Positions 39,096-47,760 of a stretch of 64,000 bases of DNA are shown here, one piece after another. Numbering within the stretch: position 1 is the stretch's first letter; each line of letters begins with the position of its first letter. This DNA is from Pseudomonas frederiksbergensis (GTDB lineage: Bacteria; Pseudomonadota; Gammaproteobacteria; Pseudomonadales; Pseudomonadaceae): NCBI RefSeq assembly GCF_001952935.1, contig NZ_CP018319.1:372001-436000 (forward strand), in the 5' to 3' direction. The notes beneath the pieces were generated by a model that ran no database searches, was not told where the DNA came from, and worked only from the letters and a program-made list of their open reading frames with translations. A program made the position numbers and the translations under genes.

Positions 39096-40226
39096 ATGCG
39101 CAAACTTCTGTATCTGACCTTCTCCATGGCATTGATTGCCGCCCTTACGACCTACGCCATGTGGGCCGCGGACCGTCCGGTGGGTCATTACCTGTCGGAC
39201 CTGCGCATCAACCTCGCGGTCGACCAAGGCACACCCGCCGATCGCGGCAACCTGCTGGGCATCCAGCCCGAACTGTTTCCCACTGACTATCAAAGCCCCG
39301 AGCGCCTGCACCGCAAGCTCGCGGCTTATTTGCAAAAGGCCCAGGAGCAGGGCCTGCTGAATGAAAAAACCATCGTCGTCCTGCCCGAACATGTCGGCAC
39401 CTGGTTGATGGTCAGCGGCGAGAAAGATGAGCTGTACCAGGCCACCACGCTCAAGGAAGCCATGAACTGGCTGGCGGTCAGCAACCCACTGAAGTTCCTC
39501 CGCGCTCTGATCAGCGCCGAGGGCGACAAACGTCTGGACGACGCGCATCTGCGCATGAAGGCCAAAGGCATGGCCAAGGACTACCAGGCACTGTTTGGTG
39601 GACTGGCGAAAGAATTCCACGTGACGTTGGTGGCGGGTTCTATCGTGCTACCTGAGCCCAGCATCATCGACGGCACCCTGAAAATCGGCCGCGGCGCGTT
39701 GTACAACAGCAGCGTGGTATTCGGTCGCGATGGCTCGCCGATCGGCCAACCCCAGCGCCAGATGCACCCGATTTTCGATGAACATGAAGTCATTGCCGCC
39801 AATGGCGAGCATACGCTCAACGTCGTCGACACCCCGGCCGGACGCCTGGGCGTGCTGATCGGCAGCGACAGCTGGTACCCGGACAATTACCGCAAGCTCG
39901 ACCGCCAGGGTGCACAGTTCGTCGCAGTCCCGGCGTTTGTGCTCGGGCGCGGCACCTGGGACCAACCGTGGCGCGGTTACAAGGGGCTGTCGACGCCTGG
40001 CTCAGTCAGTCTCAAGGCCGGCGAACTCAGCGAAGGCCAAGCCTGGCATCGCCTGACACTCACCGCTCAACCGCCCAGCAGCCAGGCAATCGCCGGCATG
40101 AGCGTGTTCCTGCGCGGTCAGTTCTGGGATCAGGGCAGCGCCGGTCAAAGCTTTCTCAGCAGTAATGGGCAGCAGTTCGTCGACGGCAATGCCCGTGGCG
40201 CGCGTTTGCTGAACCTCTGGTTGTAA
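39096..40226 (+). CDS. Nitrilase-superfamily protein lacking the catalytic Cys and Lys
   Basis: This 376-residue protein has an N-terminal hydrophobic signal/anchor (residues 4-23) and a carbon-nitrogen hydrolase fold. Glu98 in VVLPEHVGTW fits the triad Glu, but the Lys position reads Gln (RQMHPIF, about 222) and the Cys position in VLIGSDSWYP (256) is Gly. A normal amidase mechanism is therefore unlikely. The protein may be a periplasmic binding or structural pseudoenzyme, unless a nearby Ser substitutes. It ends three bases before an AraC regulator gene, so the two are co-transcribed. Confidence 0.75.
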   Translation: MRKLLYLTFSMALIAALTTYAMWAADRPVGHYLSDLRINLAVDQGTPADRGNLLGIQPELFPTDYQSPERLHRKLAAYLQKAQEQGLLNEKTIVVLPEHVGTWLMVSGEKDELYQATTLKEAMNWLAVSNPLKFLRALISAEGDKRLDDAHLRMKAKGMAKDYQALFGGLAKEFHVTLVAGSIVLPEPSIIDGTLKIGRGALYNSSVVFGRDGSPIGQPQRQMHPIFDEHEVIAANGEHTLNVVDTPAGRLGVLIGSDSWYPDNYRKLDRQGAQFVAVPAFVLGRGTWDQPWRGYKGLSTPGSVSLKAGELSEGQAWHRLTLTAQPPSSQAIAGMSVFLRGQFWDQGSAGQSFLSSNGQQFVDGNARGARLLNLWL

Positions 40227-40229
40227 CCG

Positions 40230-41270
40230 ATGAAACCGTTGCCGATGCGCCTCGGCGATCTGTCGGTGGGCTTTGTTCATAGCCTGGCCGACGCCGTGCG
40301 CAGCCATGGCGTGGATCCTCAGCCGCTGCTCGAACAATACGGCCTCGACGCCGCGCGCCTCAGCGAAGCGGGGGCTCGGCTCTCGATCCCGCGTTACATG
40401 CGCCTGGGCCACAGCGCCATTCAACTGACCGACAACCCGGCACTCGGTTTGCGCATGGGCCAGCTCAGTCGCCTGAGCCAGGTCGGCCTGGCCGGGGTCA
40501 CGGCCGCTCAGGCGCCGACGGTACGTGAAGCCGCGCGCTGCCTGATTCGCTTCGAAGCCTTATATGGCTCCAACTATCGCGGACAATCGAGTTTTCACGA
40601 AGACGCCCAAGGTGCCTGGCTGCGGTTTTACTCCATCAGCCCCTACAACGCCTATAACCGCTTCGTGGTGGACTCGATCATCGCTGGCTGGTTGCAGCAA
40701 TTGTCCAGCATCAGCCCTGCCCCATTGCGGGCCGAACGTATCGAGATCGAGTTTGAAGAGCCGGATTACCGCACGGCGTATGAAGTGCTGGGTGACTGCC
40801 CGATCCAGTTTGGCTGCGAGCACAATCAACTGCGCTTGAGCCTTGCCAGTCTGGCCCAGCGCAACCCGGAACACTGCCCGAGCACCTGGCGACACTTGCT
40901 GCAACTGTGTGAGCGGGAACTGGAGCAACTGACACGCACCCGCAGCCTGCGTGAACGCATCACTCAGTTACTGGGGCCGTTGCTCAATGGTGGCCGGGAA
41001 CCCGACCTGGAAGAAGTGGCGGCACGCCTGAAACTGCCAACCTGGACCTTGCGGCGCAAACTCGCCGAGGAAGGCACGCAATTTCGCGCGATCCTCAATG
41101 ACACGCGTCGCGACCTGGCCATGACCTACATCCGCGATACCGAACTGGCGTTCGGAGAAATCGCCTACCTGCTGGGCTTTGCCTCAGCCGAAGCCTTTCA
41201 ACGGGCCTTCAAACGCTGGAGCGGTCAGACTCCCGGCGAGTTTCGCCGCAGTCATCGCCAATCCGCTTGA
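40230..41270 (+). CDS. AraC-family regulator with AraC-type N-terminal arabinose-binding-like domain
   Basis: This 346-residue protein has an N-terminal ligand domain of the OruR/ArgR type (VREAARCLIRFEALYGSNYRG) and a C-terminal pair of helix-turn-helix motifs (EEVAARLKLPTWTLRRKLAEEGTQF and FGEIAYLLGFASAEAFQRAFKRWSGQTPGEFR). It begins three bases after the nitrilase-like gene, so it may control that gene and others elsewhere. Ligand unknown. Confidence 0.9.
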   Translation: MKPLPMRLGDLSVGFVHSLADAVRSHGVDPQPLLEQYGLDAARLSEAGARLSIPRYMRLGHSAIQLTDNPALGLRMGQLSRLSQVGLAGVTAAQAPTVREAARCLIRFEALYGSNYRGQSSFHEDAQGAWLRFYSISPYNAYNRFVVDSIIAGWLQQLSSISPAPLRAERIEIEFEEPDYRTAYEVLGDCPIQFGCEHNQLRLSLASLAQRNPEHCPSTWRHLLQLCERELEQLTRTRSLRERITQLLGPLLNGGREPDLEEVAARLKLPTWTLRRKLAEEGTQFRAILNDTRRDLAMTYIRDTELAFGEIAYLLGFASAEAFQRAFKRWSGQTPGEFRRSHRQSA

Positions 41271-41273
41271 CGC

Positions 41274-41360
41274 TTATAGCTCGGTAGCGTCTTCGGCCGG
41301 TTCCAGCGGGTCCAGTTCAAACGCCTGATACTCGAGCAGCTCTTCTTGATACTCATCCAT
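41274..41360 (-). CDS. 28-residue acidic small protein
   Basis: A 29-codon frame (MDEYQEELLEYQAFELDPLE onward, ending ATEL) follows a GGAGA ribosome site six bases before ATG. It is very acidic (about a third Asp/Glu) and could form one amphipathic helix. The stop lies three bases after the convergent AraC gene. It is too short for routine calling; the ribosome site and the biased composition argue for a real gene. Function unknown. Confidence 0.55.
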   Translation of the reverse strand: MDEYQEELLEYQAFELDPLEPAEDATEL

Positions 41361-41619
41361 TTTGAATCTCCCACGGCTCGTTGAAAAAACGCCTGAATAA
41401 ATGACCAGCGCCCCGAGCATAAAGTGCCCACGTGAAAGAAAAATGACGCAGACACACCGCCCAGCGGCTACTTAATAAAACGTAGCAGGCGGTCAGGAAT
41501 TTATCACAGGATTTTTTCGATACAGGCTGTAGGACAACGGCCTGGTTGACGCGGATCAATTTAACAGCGCACTACGGGAGCGGATTTGTCTGAACCGGTC
41601 CCGCAGCGTCAGAGCACGA

Positions 41620-42447
41620 TTACTGGCCTGAAACAGGAATGGCCGAAATAGGCTCGGTGGGTGGCGGCAGGCTTGATTGGGGCGGCGGAGTGACCGTTTC
41701 CGTGGTCGATGCCGGCTCGGCGTTGTCGGCCGGAGCAATCGGAGCGGCTTCAGGCGGCGGTGCCACAGGCTCAGAGGCTGCTGGAGCAGCTTCAGCAGGC
41801 GCCGGCGCGGGTTCTGCCGCAGGTGCCGGAGTCGGCGCTAACGGAGCCGGTGCGGCCTTGGCTTCAGGCACGCCGAGATCGGGTTTCGGCTTTTCCTGGA
41901 TGTGCGCGGCTTTTTTCGCTTCCGGCGGCAGGAACAATTCGACCAAGGTAAAGAAACGTTCGTAGAACTTGGGCGACGATACGGTTTCGCTGGCAACCTT
42001 GACCATCGAGTCGTCGGACGAACCGATCGGCATCGACACAGAACCCAGCACGCCCACACCAACGCTGGCGGAGTTGTTGGTCTTCTTCAGCGCATAACGA
42101 TCCTGCAAGGCGTTGGCGAACATGGTCGCGTGGCGCCCCTCACTGCCGTCATCGGCACAGACCACACTGAAGCTGATCTCCATGTGGGTCTCGCCGGTCT
42201 GCTGGAAGCTTTTGTGTCCGCTGACCAGTTTCGGGTCCGAGCTGGTGATGATGTAGCCCTGGCTGAGCAACGCCCGACGGGCGGCTTCGCACGTCTGCGC
42301 ATCAGTCACCGGGTAGCTGCGCGAAAACGTTCCGGAGTCGTCGAAGTTCTCATGCTCGTAGATAGGGGCTTTCTTCGACGAGCAACCGGCCGCGGCGGCC
42401 AGCACCAACGCCAGCCCTGCAACACGCATGGGAATTGATTTAAACAT
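41620..42447 (-). CDS. DUF2242 lipoprotein with Ala/Pro-rich tail
   Basis: This 275-residue protein has a lipobox LAAAAGC/SSKK, a conserved domain with IYEHENFDDSGTFSR and TCEAARRALLSQGYIITSSDP (the DUF2242 pattern), and a long low-complexity tail of Ala, Pro and Glu from about residue 190. It should be anchored to the outer membrane with the tail possibly crossing peptidoglycan. An AGGA site precedes the ATG. Function unknown. Confidence 0.85.
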   Translation of the reverse strand: MFKSIPMRVAGLALVLAAAAGCSSKKAPIYEHENFDDSGTFSRSYPVTDAQTCEAARRALLSQGYIITSSDPKLVSGHKSFQQTGETHMEISFSVVCADDGSEGRHATMFANALQDRYALKKTNNSASVGVGVLGSVSMPIGSSDDSMVKVASETVSSPKFYERFFTLVELFLPPEAKKAAHIQEKPKPDLGVPEAKAAPAPLAPTPAPAAEPAPAPAEAAPAASEPVAPPPEAAPIAPADNAEPASTTETVTPPPQSSLPPPTEPISAIPVSGQ

Positions 42448-42624
42448 TGAACATCCTGAGGAAAACGGTCCGGGGCGTATTGTGCAACAGATCGATGCTT
42501 AGCGGAGTATCGATTAGTGTCTTAAAACAGTTACAAGTCTACTGACTGTCATTTACAGCAAAAAGTCGCACGGTAAATTATTCAGGCGACGGATAACCCG
42601 TGCTGCTTTCGTTTCACCCATAAA

Positions 42625-42647
42625 AAACCCCAGCCTTTCGGCCGGGG
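42625..42647 (-). terminator. Terminator after ppiD
   Basis: On the minus strand, ACCCCGGCC-GAAA-GGCTGGGGT is followed by a T-run. It serves ppiD; the divergent lipoprotein gene lies just beyond. Confidence 0.88.
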
Positions 42648-42677
42648 TCTTTGTGTAGCGCAAAACTCAGTCAGGCA

Positions 42678-44549
42678 TCAGAAGCGTTTGATCTCAGCCT
42701 GGCTTTCCAGCAGTTTGCGGTAGGCCGCAAAGTCTTGCTGGCCAATGCGCGAAGCGAGGAAGCGACGGTATTGAGCCTTCTCTTCTTCGGTCGGCGCAGC
42801 CGCTTCGTTCACGCCGTCCAGACGCACAATCACCAGGCTGCCATCAGCCAGAGTCACGTTGCTGAAGGTCGGCTTGTCCTTGGCGACGGGCTTCGGCATG
42901 CGGAACAGCGCCTGCAGCACGGTTGGGTCAACCCCTTCCTGGCCACGAGTAGCGGCCTGGGTCACTTTCCAGCTCTGACCGTCGATCGCCTTGTCCAGCG
43001 GAGTCTTGCCTTCGCGCAGGCTGACAATCAGCTCTTCAGCCTTGGTCTTGGCGGCAGCACTGGCGTGCTCCTTGGTCAGTTGCACGCGAATACTGGCAGC
43101 GACGCTTTCCAGCGGCAGTTGCGCAGGCTTCAGGTGCTCCTTGGCGCGCAGCACGATCACGGTTTCCGGATCGAGCTCGATGGCGGTGCTGTTGGCACCC
43201 TCATCCAGCACTTCAGGACTGAACGCTGCAGTGATCACGGCACGGTTGGCCGCAACACCTTCGCCACCTTCACGGCCGAACGGTTTGGACGTATGCACAG
43301 TGAGCTTCAGGTCCTGCGCCGGCTGAGCCAGATCGGAGGCTTCGAACGACGAGTCTTCGAGTTGCTTGGTCGCCTCGACGAAACGCTGCTCGACCTGCTG
43401 GGTTTTCAGCTCACGGGTCAGCTTGTCTTTCAGGCTGGCGAACGTCGGCACTTCAGGTGCCTCCACGCCCAACAGCTTGATCAGGTGGAAACCGAAGTCA
43501 GTACGGATCGGCGCCGAAACCTGATCCTTGGCCAGCGCATACAGCGCTGTTTCGAAGGCTGGATCGTAGACGCCAGGACCGGCATAGCCAAGGTCACCGC
43601 CGTTGCTCGCCGAACCAGGATCCTGGGAGAACTCCTTGGCCAGGGCTTCGAACTTCTCGCCTTTTGCCAGACGTGCCTGGATCTCTTCGATCCTGGCCTT
43701 GGCTTGCGCTTCGGTCACCTTGTCGTTCACTTCGATCAGAATGTGCGCGGCCCGACGTTGTTCCGACAGGTTCGCGATTTCTTTCTGATACGCCGCTTGC
43801 AAGTCTTCGTCCTTGACGCTGACCTGATCAAAGAAGGAAGCCTTCTTCAACTCCACGTAATCAATGACCACCTGATCCGGCGTCATGAATTCCTTGGCGT
43901 GTTCGTCGTAATAGGCTTTGACTTCATCGTCGGTCAGCTTCACTGCCGCCGGGTCAGCCTTGACGTTCAGCGAAGCGAAATCGCGGGTCTGTTTTTCCAG
44001 ACGGGCGAATGCCAGAACCTGTGCGTCGGTAACGAAACCACTGCCTGCCAGGCCCGCGCGCAACTGACCGATCAGCATTTCCTGAGCCAGCATCTGGCGG
44101 AACTGCATGCGGCTGTAGCCGAGTTGGCGAATAACCTGGTCGAAACGCTCTGGGCTGAACTTGCCATCAACCTGGAATTCAGGCGTTTGCAGGATCACCT
44201 GGTCCAAAGCAGTTTCGGAAAAAGCGAACTTCGAGTTTTCTGCGCCTTGCAGCAGCAGCTTGCGATCGATCAGGCCTTTGAGGGCCGATTCGCGCAGCAT
44301 TTTTTCGTCGAGCAAGGAAGCATCGAAATCCTTGCCCAGCTGTTGCATGAGCTGACGGCGTTGCATATCGACCGCCTGGCTCAGCTCGTTCTGGCTGATT
44401 TCTTCACCATTGACCTTGGCCGCATCCTGGCTGTTGGTCGTCGCCTGAAAAATGGCCTCGATACCGGTGAAAGCCATCAGTACAACGATGATCCCGATAA
44501 TGGTCTTGGCAATCCAGCCTTGTGAATTGTCCCTGATATTCTGCAGCAT
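42678..44549 (-). CDS. ppiD: Periplasmic peptidyl-prolyl isomerase/chaperone PpiD
   Basis: This 623-residue inner-membrane-anchored chaperone has one N-terminal helix (TIIGIIVVLMAFTGIEAIF), a SurA-like N-terminal domain (about 40-190) and a parvulin domain near residues 265-365 (EQRRAAHILIEVNDK, GGDLGYAGPGVYDPAFETALYAL). It helps fold newly exported outer-membrane proteins at the Sec translocon. The gene order lon-hupB-ppiD is conserved in gammaproteobacteria. Length is normal. Confidence 0.95.
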   Translation of the reverse strand: MLQNIRDNSQGWIAKTIIGIIVVLMAFTGIEAIFQATTNSQDAAKVNGEEISQNELSQAVDMQRRQLMQQLGKDFDASLLDEKMLRESALKGLIDRKLLLQGAENSKFAFSETALDQVILQTPEFQVDGKFSPERFDQVIRQLGYSRMQFRQMLAQEMLIGQLRAGLAGSGFVTDAQVLAFARLEKQTRDFASLNVKADPAAVKLTDDEVKAYYDEHAKEFMTPDQVVIDYVELKKASFFDQVSVKDEDLQAAYQKEIANLSEQRRAAHILIEVNDKVTEAQAKARIEEIQARLAKGEKFEALAKEFSQDPGSASNGGDLGYAGPGVYDPAFETALYALAKDQVSAPIRTDFGFHLIKLLGVEAPEVPTFASLKDKLTRELKTQQVEQRFVEATKQLEDSSFEASDLAQPAQDLKLTVHTSKPFGREGGEGVAANRAVITAAFSPEVLDEGANSTAIELDPETVIVLRAKEHLKPAQLPLESVAASIRVQLTKEHASAAAKTKAEELIVSLREGKTPLDKAIDGQSWKVTQAATRGQEGVDPTVLQALFRMPKPVAKDKPTFSNVTLADGSLVIVRLDGVNEAAAPTEEEKAQYRRFLASRIGQQDFAAYRKLLESQAEIKRF

Positions 44550-44619
44550 GCGTCCCCCAGAAACGGTTGAACTTCAAAATTAGGCAACCGTGGAGCGTGG
44601 GTAGAATCCGGATAGAAGA

Positions 44620-44643
44620 AAGGCGCATCCGAGGATGCGCCTT
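44620..44643. terminator. Terminator between the tRNA-like element and ppiD
   Basis: An 11-bp perfect stem AAGGCGCATCC/GGATGCGCCTT with a two-base loop; on the minus strand it is followed by TTCTTC. It would end a hupB-tRNA-like transcript. Confidence 0.75.
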
Positions 44644-44651
44644 CTCGTAAC

Positions 44652-44729
44652 TGGCGGAGCGGACCGATGACTCGAACGTGCGAGCCTCGGCGTCTCGGAT
44701 CGACGACTCGTCGACTGGACTACCGCTCC
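44652..44729 (-). pseudogene. Degenerate tRNA-Asp-like element
   Basis: On the minus strand the 78-nt sequence begins GGAGCGGTAGTCCAGTCG and ends TCCGCTCCGCCA, like tRNA-Asp, with a perfect seven-base acceptor stem, an encoded CCA and a T-loop TTCGAGT. The D, anticodon and T stems do not pair, and no GTC anticodon occurs at the expected place. A strong internal hairpin (TCGACGA/TCGTCGA) has replaced the D/anticodon region. It is not a working tRNA, but it may be a transcribed tRNA-like RNA, since a terminator follows. Confidence 0.6.
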
Positions 44730-44782
44730 GCTGCCAGGTCAGGCATGACCCCGACCCGGATAGGCAAAAACCTGAATCGAAC

Positions 44783-45055
44783 TTAGTTGACAGCTTCTTT
44801 CAGTGCTTTACCGGCTTTGAAACCTGGTTTTTTGGCTGCTGCGATTTCCAGCGTCTTACCGGTCTGTGGGTTACGACCAATGCGAGCTGGACGATCGGTA
44901 ACGGAGAAAGTACCGAAACCAACCAGAACAACAGAGTCGCCAGCCTTGAGAGCGCCAGTGACGGATTCGATTACAGCGTCCAGCGCACGGCCAGCAGCAG
45001 CTTTCGGGATATCAGCGGATGCAGCGATAGCATCAATCAGTTCCGACTTGTTCAC
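44783..45055 (-). CDS. hupB: DNA-binding protein HU-beta
   Basis: This 90-residue nucleoid protein has the HU pattern: N-terminal helices [39 protein letters not shown], the [21 protein letters not shown] saddle/arm and a C-terminal helix ending ALKEAVN. It bends DNA non-specifically. It is located just downstream of lon, the usual arrangement in which HU is both a neighbour and a Lon substrate. Confidence 0.97.
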   Translation of the reverse strand: MNKSELIDAIAASADIPKAAAGRALDAVIESVTGALKAGDSVVLVGFGTFSVTDRPARIGRNPQTGKTLEIAAAKKPGFKAGKALKEAVN

Positions 45056-45202
45056 TCTAAGTCCCCTTATATCTATTTGAGTATGATTCTAAGTTTTTTG
45101 GTGAAAGCAAAAACGAGTGCTGAATGGCCTACAGACACTTAAGAGCCGCTTTATAACAAGGGCTCTAAAAAGCTGTCAACAAGCCACCCAGGCAAATGCG
45201 TA

Positions 45203-47599
45203 CTAATGCGTGCTAATTCTTTCCTTAGAGTCAGACTCGCGTTTTTCATCCTTTGCAACTATCTCTGGAGCTACATCTGGCAAGGGCTCCGGCGCGTATT
45301 GCAGCGCAATTTGCAGGACCTCGTCAATCCATTTAACCGGTTTAATCTGCAGATCTTGCTTGATGTTGTCAGGAATTTCCTTCAGATCGCGTACGTTCTC
45401 TTCAGGAATGATCACCGTCTTGATTCCTCCACGGTGAGCTGCGAGCAGTTTTTCTTTCAAACCACCAATCGCCAGCACCTGGCCACGCAGCGTAATTTCG
45501 CCAGTCATGGCGACGTCCGCGCGCACAGGGATCCCGGTCAATGCCGACACCAGAGCCGTGCACATGCCCACACCGGCGCTAGGGCCGTCCTTCGGGGTTG
45601 CCCCTTCCGGCATGTGGATGTGCGTGTCGCGCTTCTCGTGGAAGTCCAGGGGAATCCCCAGGCTCTTCGCACGACTGCGAACAACGGTCAGGGCCGCAGT
45701 GATCGATTCGACCATGACGTCACCCAGGGAACCGGTCTTGATCAATTGGCCTTTACCCGGCACGACGGCGGCTTCGATGGTCAGCAATTCGCCGCCCACT
45801 TGAGTCCACGCCAACCCGGTGACCTGACCGATCTGATCCTGCGATTCGGCCAGACCATAGCGGAATTTGCGCACGCCCAGGAAGTGTTCGAGCATCTCGG
45901 CAGTGACCTTCACCGAGAAGCGTTTTTCCATCGCGTGCTCTTTGACCGCCTTGCGGCAAACCTTGGCAATCTGGCGCTCCAGCCCACGTACACCGGCTTC
46001 GCGGGTGTAGTAACGGATGATGTCGCGGATCGCTTCGGCGTCGAATTCCAGCTCGCCTTTTTTCAAGCCGTTGGCAGCAATCTGCTTTGGCGAGAGGTAC
46101 TTGACGGCGATGTTGATCTTTTCGTCTTCGGTGTAGCCCGGCAGGCGAATCACTTCCATCCGGTCCAGCAAGGCGGGTGGAATGTTCATGGAGTTCGAGG
46201 TGCAAAGGAACATCACATCGGACAGGTCGTAGTCGACTTCCAGATAGTGATCGTTGAAGTTGTGGTTCTGCTCAGGATCGAGCACTTCCAGCAACGCCGA
46301 TGCCGGATCGCCACGCATGTCGCTGCCCATTTTGTCGATTTCATCGAGCAGGAACAGCGGGTTGCGGACGCCCACTTTTGTCATCTTTTGAATCAATCTT
46401 CCCGGCATCGAACCGATATAGGTACGGCGATGACCACGAATTTCCGCTTCATCACGCACGCCACCGAGGGCCATGCGCACGAATTTGCGGTTGGTGGCGT
46501 GAGCAATCGACTCCGCCAGAGAGGTTTTACCCACCCCAGGAGGACCGACCAGGCACAACACCGGACCACGAATTTTCTTCACGCGTTTTTGCACGGCGAG
46601 GTATTCAAGGATGCGCTCTTTGACTTCTTCCAGACCATAGTGGTCTGCATCGAGAATGTCTTCTGCGCGCGCCAGATCCAGGCGCACTTTGCTCTGCGCC
46701 TTCCATGGCACCTGAACCAGCCAGTCGATATACGAGCGCACCACGGTCGCTTCCGCAGACATTGGCGACATTTGTTTTAACTTGTTCAGTTCACCCTGGG
46801 CTTTGGCCAAGGCGTCTTTCGGCAAACCGGCGGCATCGATGCGCTTTTTCAGCTCTTCGATTTCGTTGTGGCCTTCGTCGCTGTCGCCGAGTTCTTTCTG
46901 AATGGCCTTCATCTGCTCATTCAGGTAGTACTCGCGCTGGCTGCGCTCCATTTGTTTTTTGACGCGACCACGAATGCGTTTTTCGACTTGCAGCAGGTCG
47001 ATCTCGGCATCCAGCAACGCCAGAACGTGCTCGACCCGGGCCGACAAATCAATGATTTCGAGAATTTCCTGCTTCTGCTCGATCTTCAGGGCCATGTGTG
47101 CGGCCATGGTGTCGACCAGGCGGCCTGGCTCGTCGATGCTGTTGAGCGACGACAGGACTTCAGCCGGGACTTTCTTGCCCAACTGCACATATTGTTCGAA
47201 CTGAGCCAGCAGGCTGCGTACGAACACTTCCGACTCGCGCTCTGGCGCGTCGACTTCGTCGATCAATGAGACTTCGGCACGGCAGTGGCCGTCCACTTCG
47301 CTGAAGCGCTCAACGGCGCCCCGCTGCTCACCTTCAACCAAAACCTTGACCGTGCCGTCAGGCAGCTTGAGCAGCTGCAGAACGGTAGCAATGGTACCTA
47401 CACGATAAAGTGCTTCTTCACCGGGATCGTCGTCAGCAGGGTTTCTCTGAGCCAGCAGAAGGATCTGCTTGTCGCCCGTCATCGCTGCCTCAAGGGCTTC
47501 GATGGATTTCTCGCGCCCCACGAACAGCGGGATAACCATGTGCGGATAAACCACAACATCACGCAATGGCAGGAGAGGCAATTCGATGGTTGTCTTCAT
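45203..47599 (-). CDS. lon: ATP-dependent Lon protease
   Basis: This 798-residue LonA has an N-terminal substrate domain (TIELPLLPLRDVVVYPHMVIPLFVGREKS), an AAA+ module with Walker A GPPGVGKTSLAE, and a C-terminal peptidase with Ser in PKDGPSAGVGM and Lys in the LRGQVLAIGGLKEKLLAAHRGG region. It degrades misfolded and regulatory proteins. The start is the ATG opening MKTTIELP, 40 codons inside the longer frame, with a GAGGCGAAA site. A heat-shock-type promoter lies upstream. Confidence 0.97.
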   Translation of the reverse strand: MKTTIELPLLPLRDVVVYPHMVIPLFVGREKSIEALEAAMTGDKQILLLAQRNPADDDPGEEALYRVGTIATVLQLLKLPDGTVKVLVEGEQRGAVERFSEVDGHCRAEVSLIDEVDAPERESEVFVRSLLAQFEQYVQLGKKVPAEVLSSLNSIDEPGRLVDTMAAHMALKIEQKQEILEIIDLSARVEHVLALLDAEIDLLQVEKRIRGRVKKQMERSQREYYLNEQMKAIQKELGDSDEGHNEIEELKKRIDAAGLPKDALAKAQGELNKLKQMSPMSAEATVVRSYIDWLVQVPWKAQSKVRLDLARAEDILDADHYGLEEVKERILEYLAVQKRVKKIRGPVLCLVGPPGVGKTSLAESIAHATNRKFVRMALGGVRDEAEIRGHRRTYIGSMPGRLIQKMTKVGVRNPLFLLDEIDKMGSDMRGDPASALLEVLDPEQNHNFNDHYLEVDYDLSDVMFLCTSNSMNIPPALLDRMEVIRLPGYTEDEKINIAVKYLSPKQIAANGLKKGELEFDAEAIRDIIRYYTREAGVRGLERQIAKVCRKAVKEHAMEKRFSVKVTAEMLEHFLGVRKFRYGLAESQDQIGQVTGLAWTQVGGELLTIEAAVVPGKGQLIKTGSLGDVMVESITAALTVVRSRAKSLGIPLDFHEKRDTHIHMPEGATPKDGPSAGVGMCTALVSALTGIPVRADVAMTGEITLRGQVLAIGGLKEKLLAAHRGGIKTVIIPEENVRDLKEIPDNIKQDLQIKPVKWIDEVLQIALQYAPEPLPDVAPEIVAKDEKRESDSKERISTH

Positions 47600-47657
47600 G
47601 ATTTCGCCTCTACGGCGGCCATAAGGCCGTAAACAGATGGAAGTGAGCTTGAAACCA

Positions 47658-47686
47658 AGATGGGGGCTACCTTCAAAAAAAACAAG
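47658..47686 (-). promoter_or_regulatory. Candidate RpoH (sigma-32) promoter of lon
   Basis: On the minus strand CTTGTTT (47680-47686), 14 bases, then CCCCATCT (47658-47665). The -10 fits the sigma-32 consensus well and the -35 moderately; lon is a known heat-shock gene. Confidence 0.5.
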
Positions 47687-47718
47687 CTTAAAGAAGGTGT
47701 TAAAACGCGCTAAAAGCA

Positions 47719-47738
47719 AAGGGGCCCGAAGGCCCCTT
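47719..47738. terminator. Terminator between clpX and lon
   Basis: AAGGGGCC/GGCCCCTT stem with a four-base loop; on the minus strand a T-containing run follows. It separates clpX from lon transcription. Confidence 0.8.
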
Positions 47739-47760
47739 CTTTATTCCAGCAGCTGGACGC

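Noticed and set aside
42651..44525. 624-codon plus-strand frame opposite ppiD
   Set aside because: Shadow of ppiD; similar long shadows occur opposite lon, clpX and tig.
44652..44729. A functional tRNA-Asp
   Set aside because: Only the acceptor stem, T-loop and CCA fit; the T-stem and anticodon stem do not pair and no GTC anticodon is present. Listed as a degenerate element instead.
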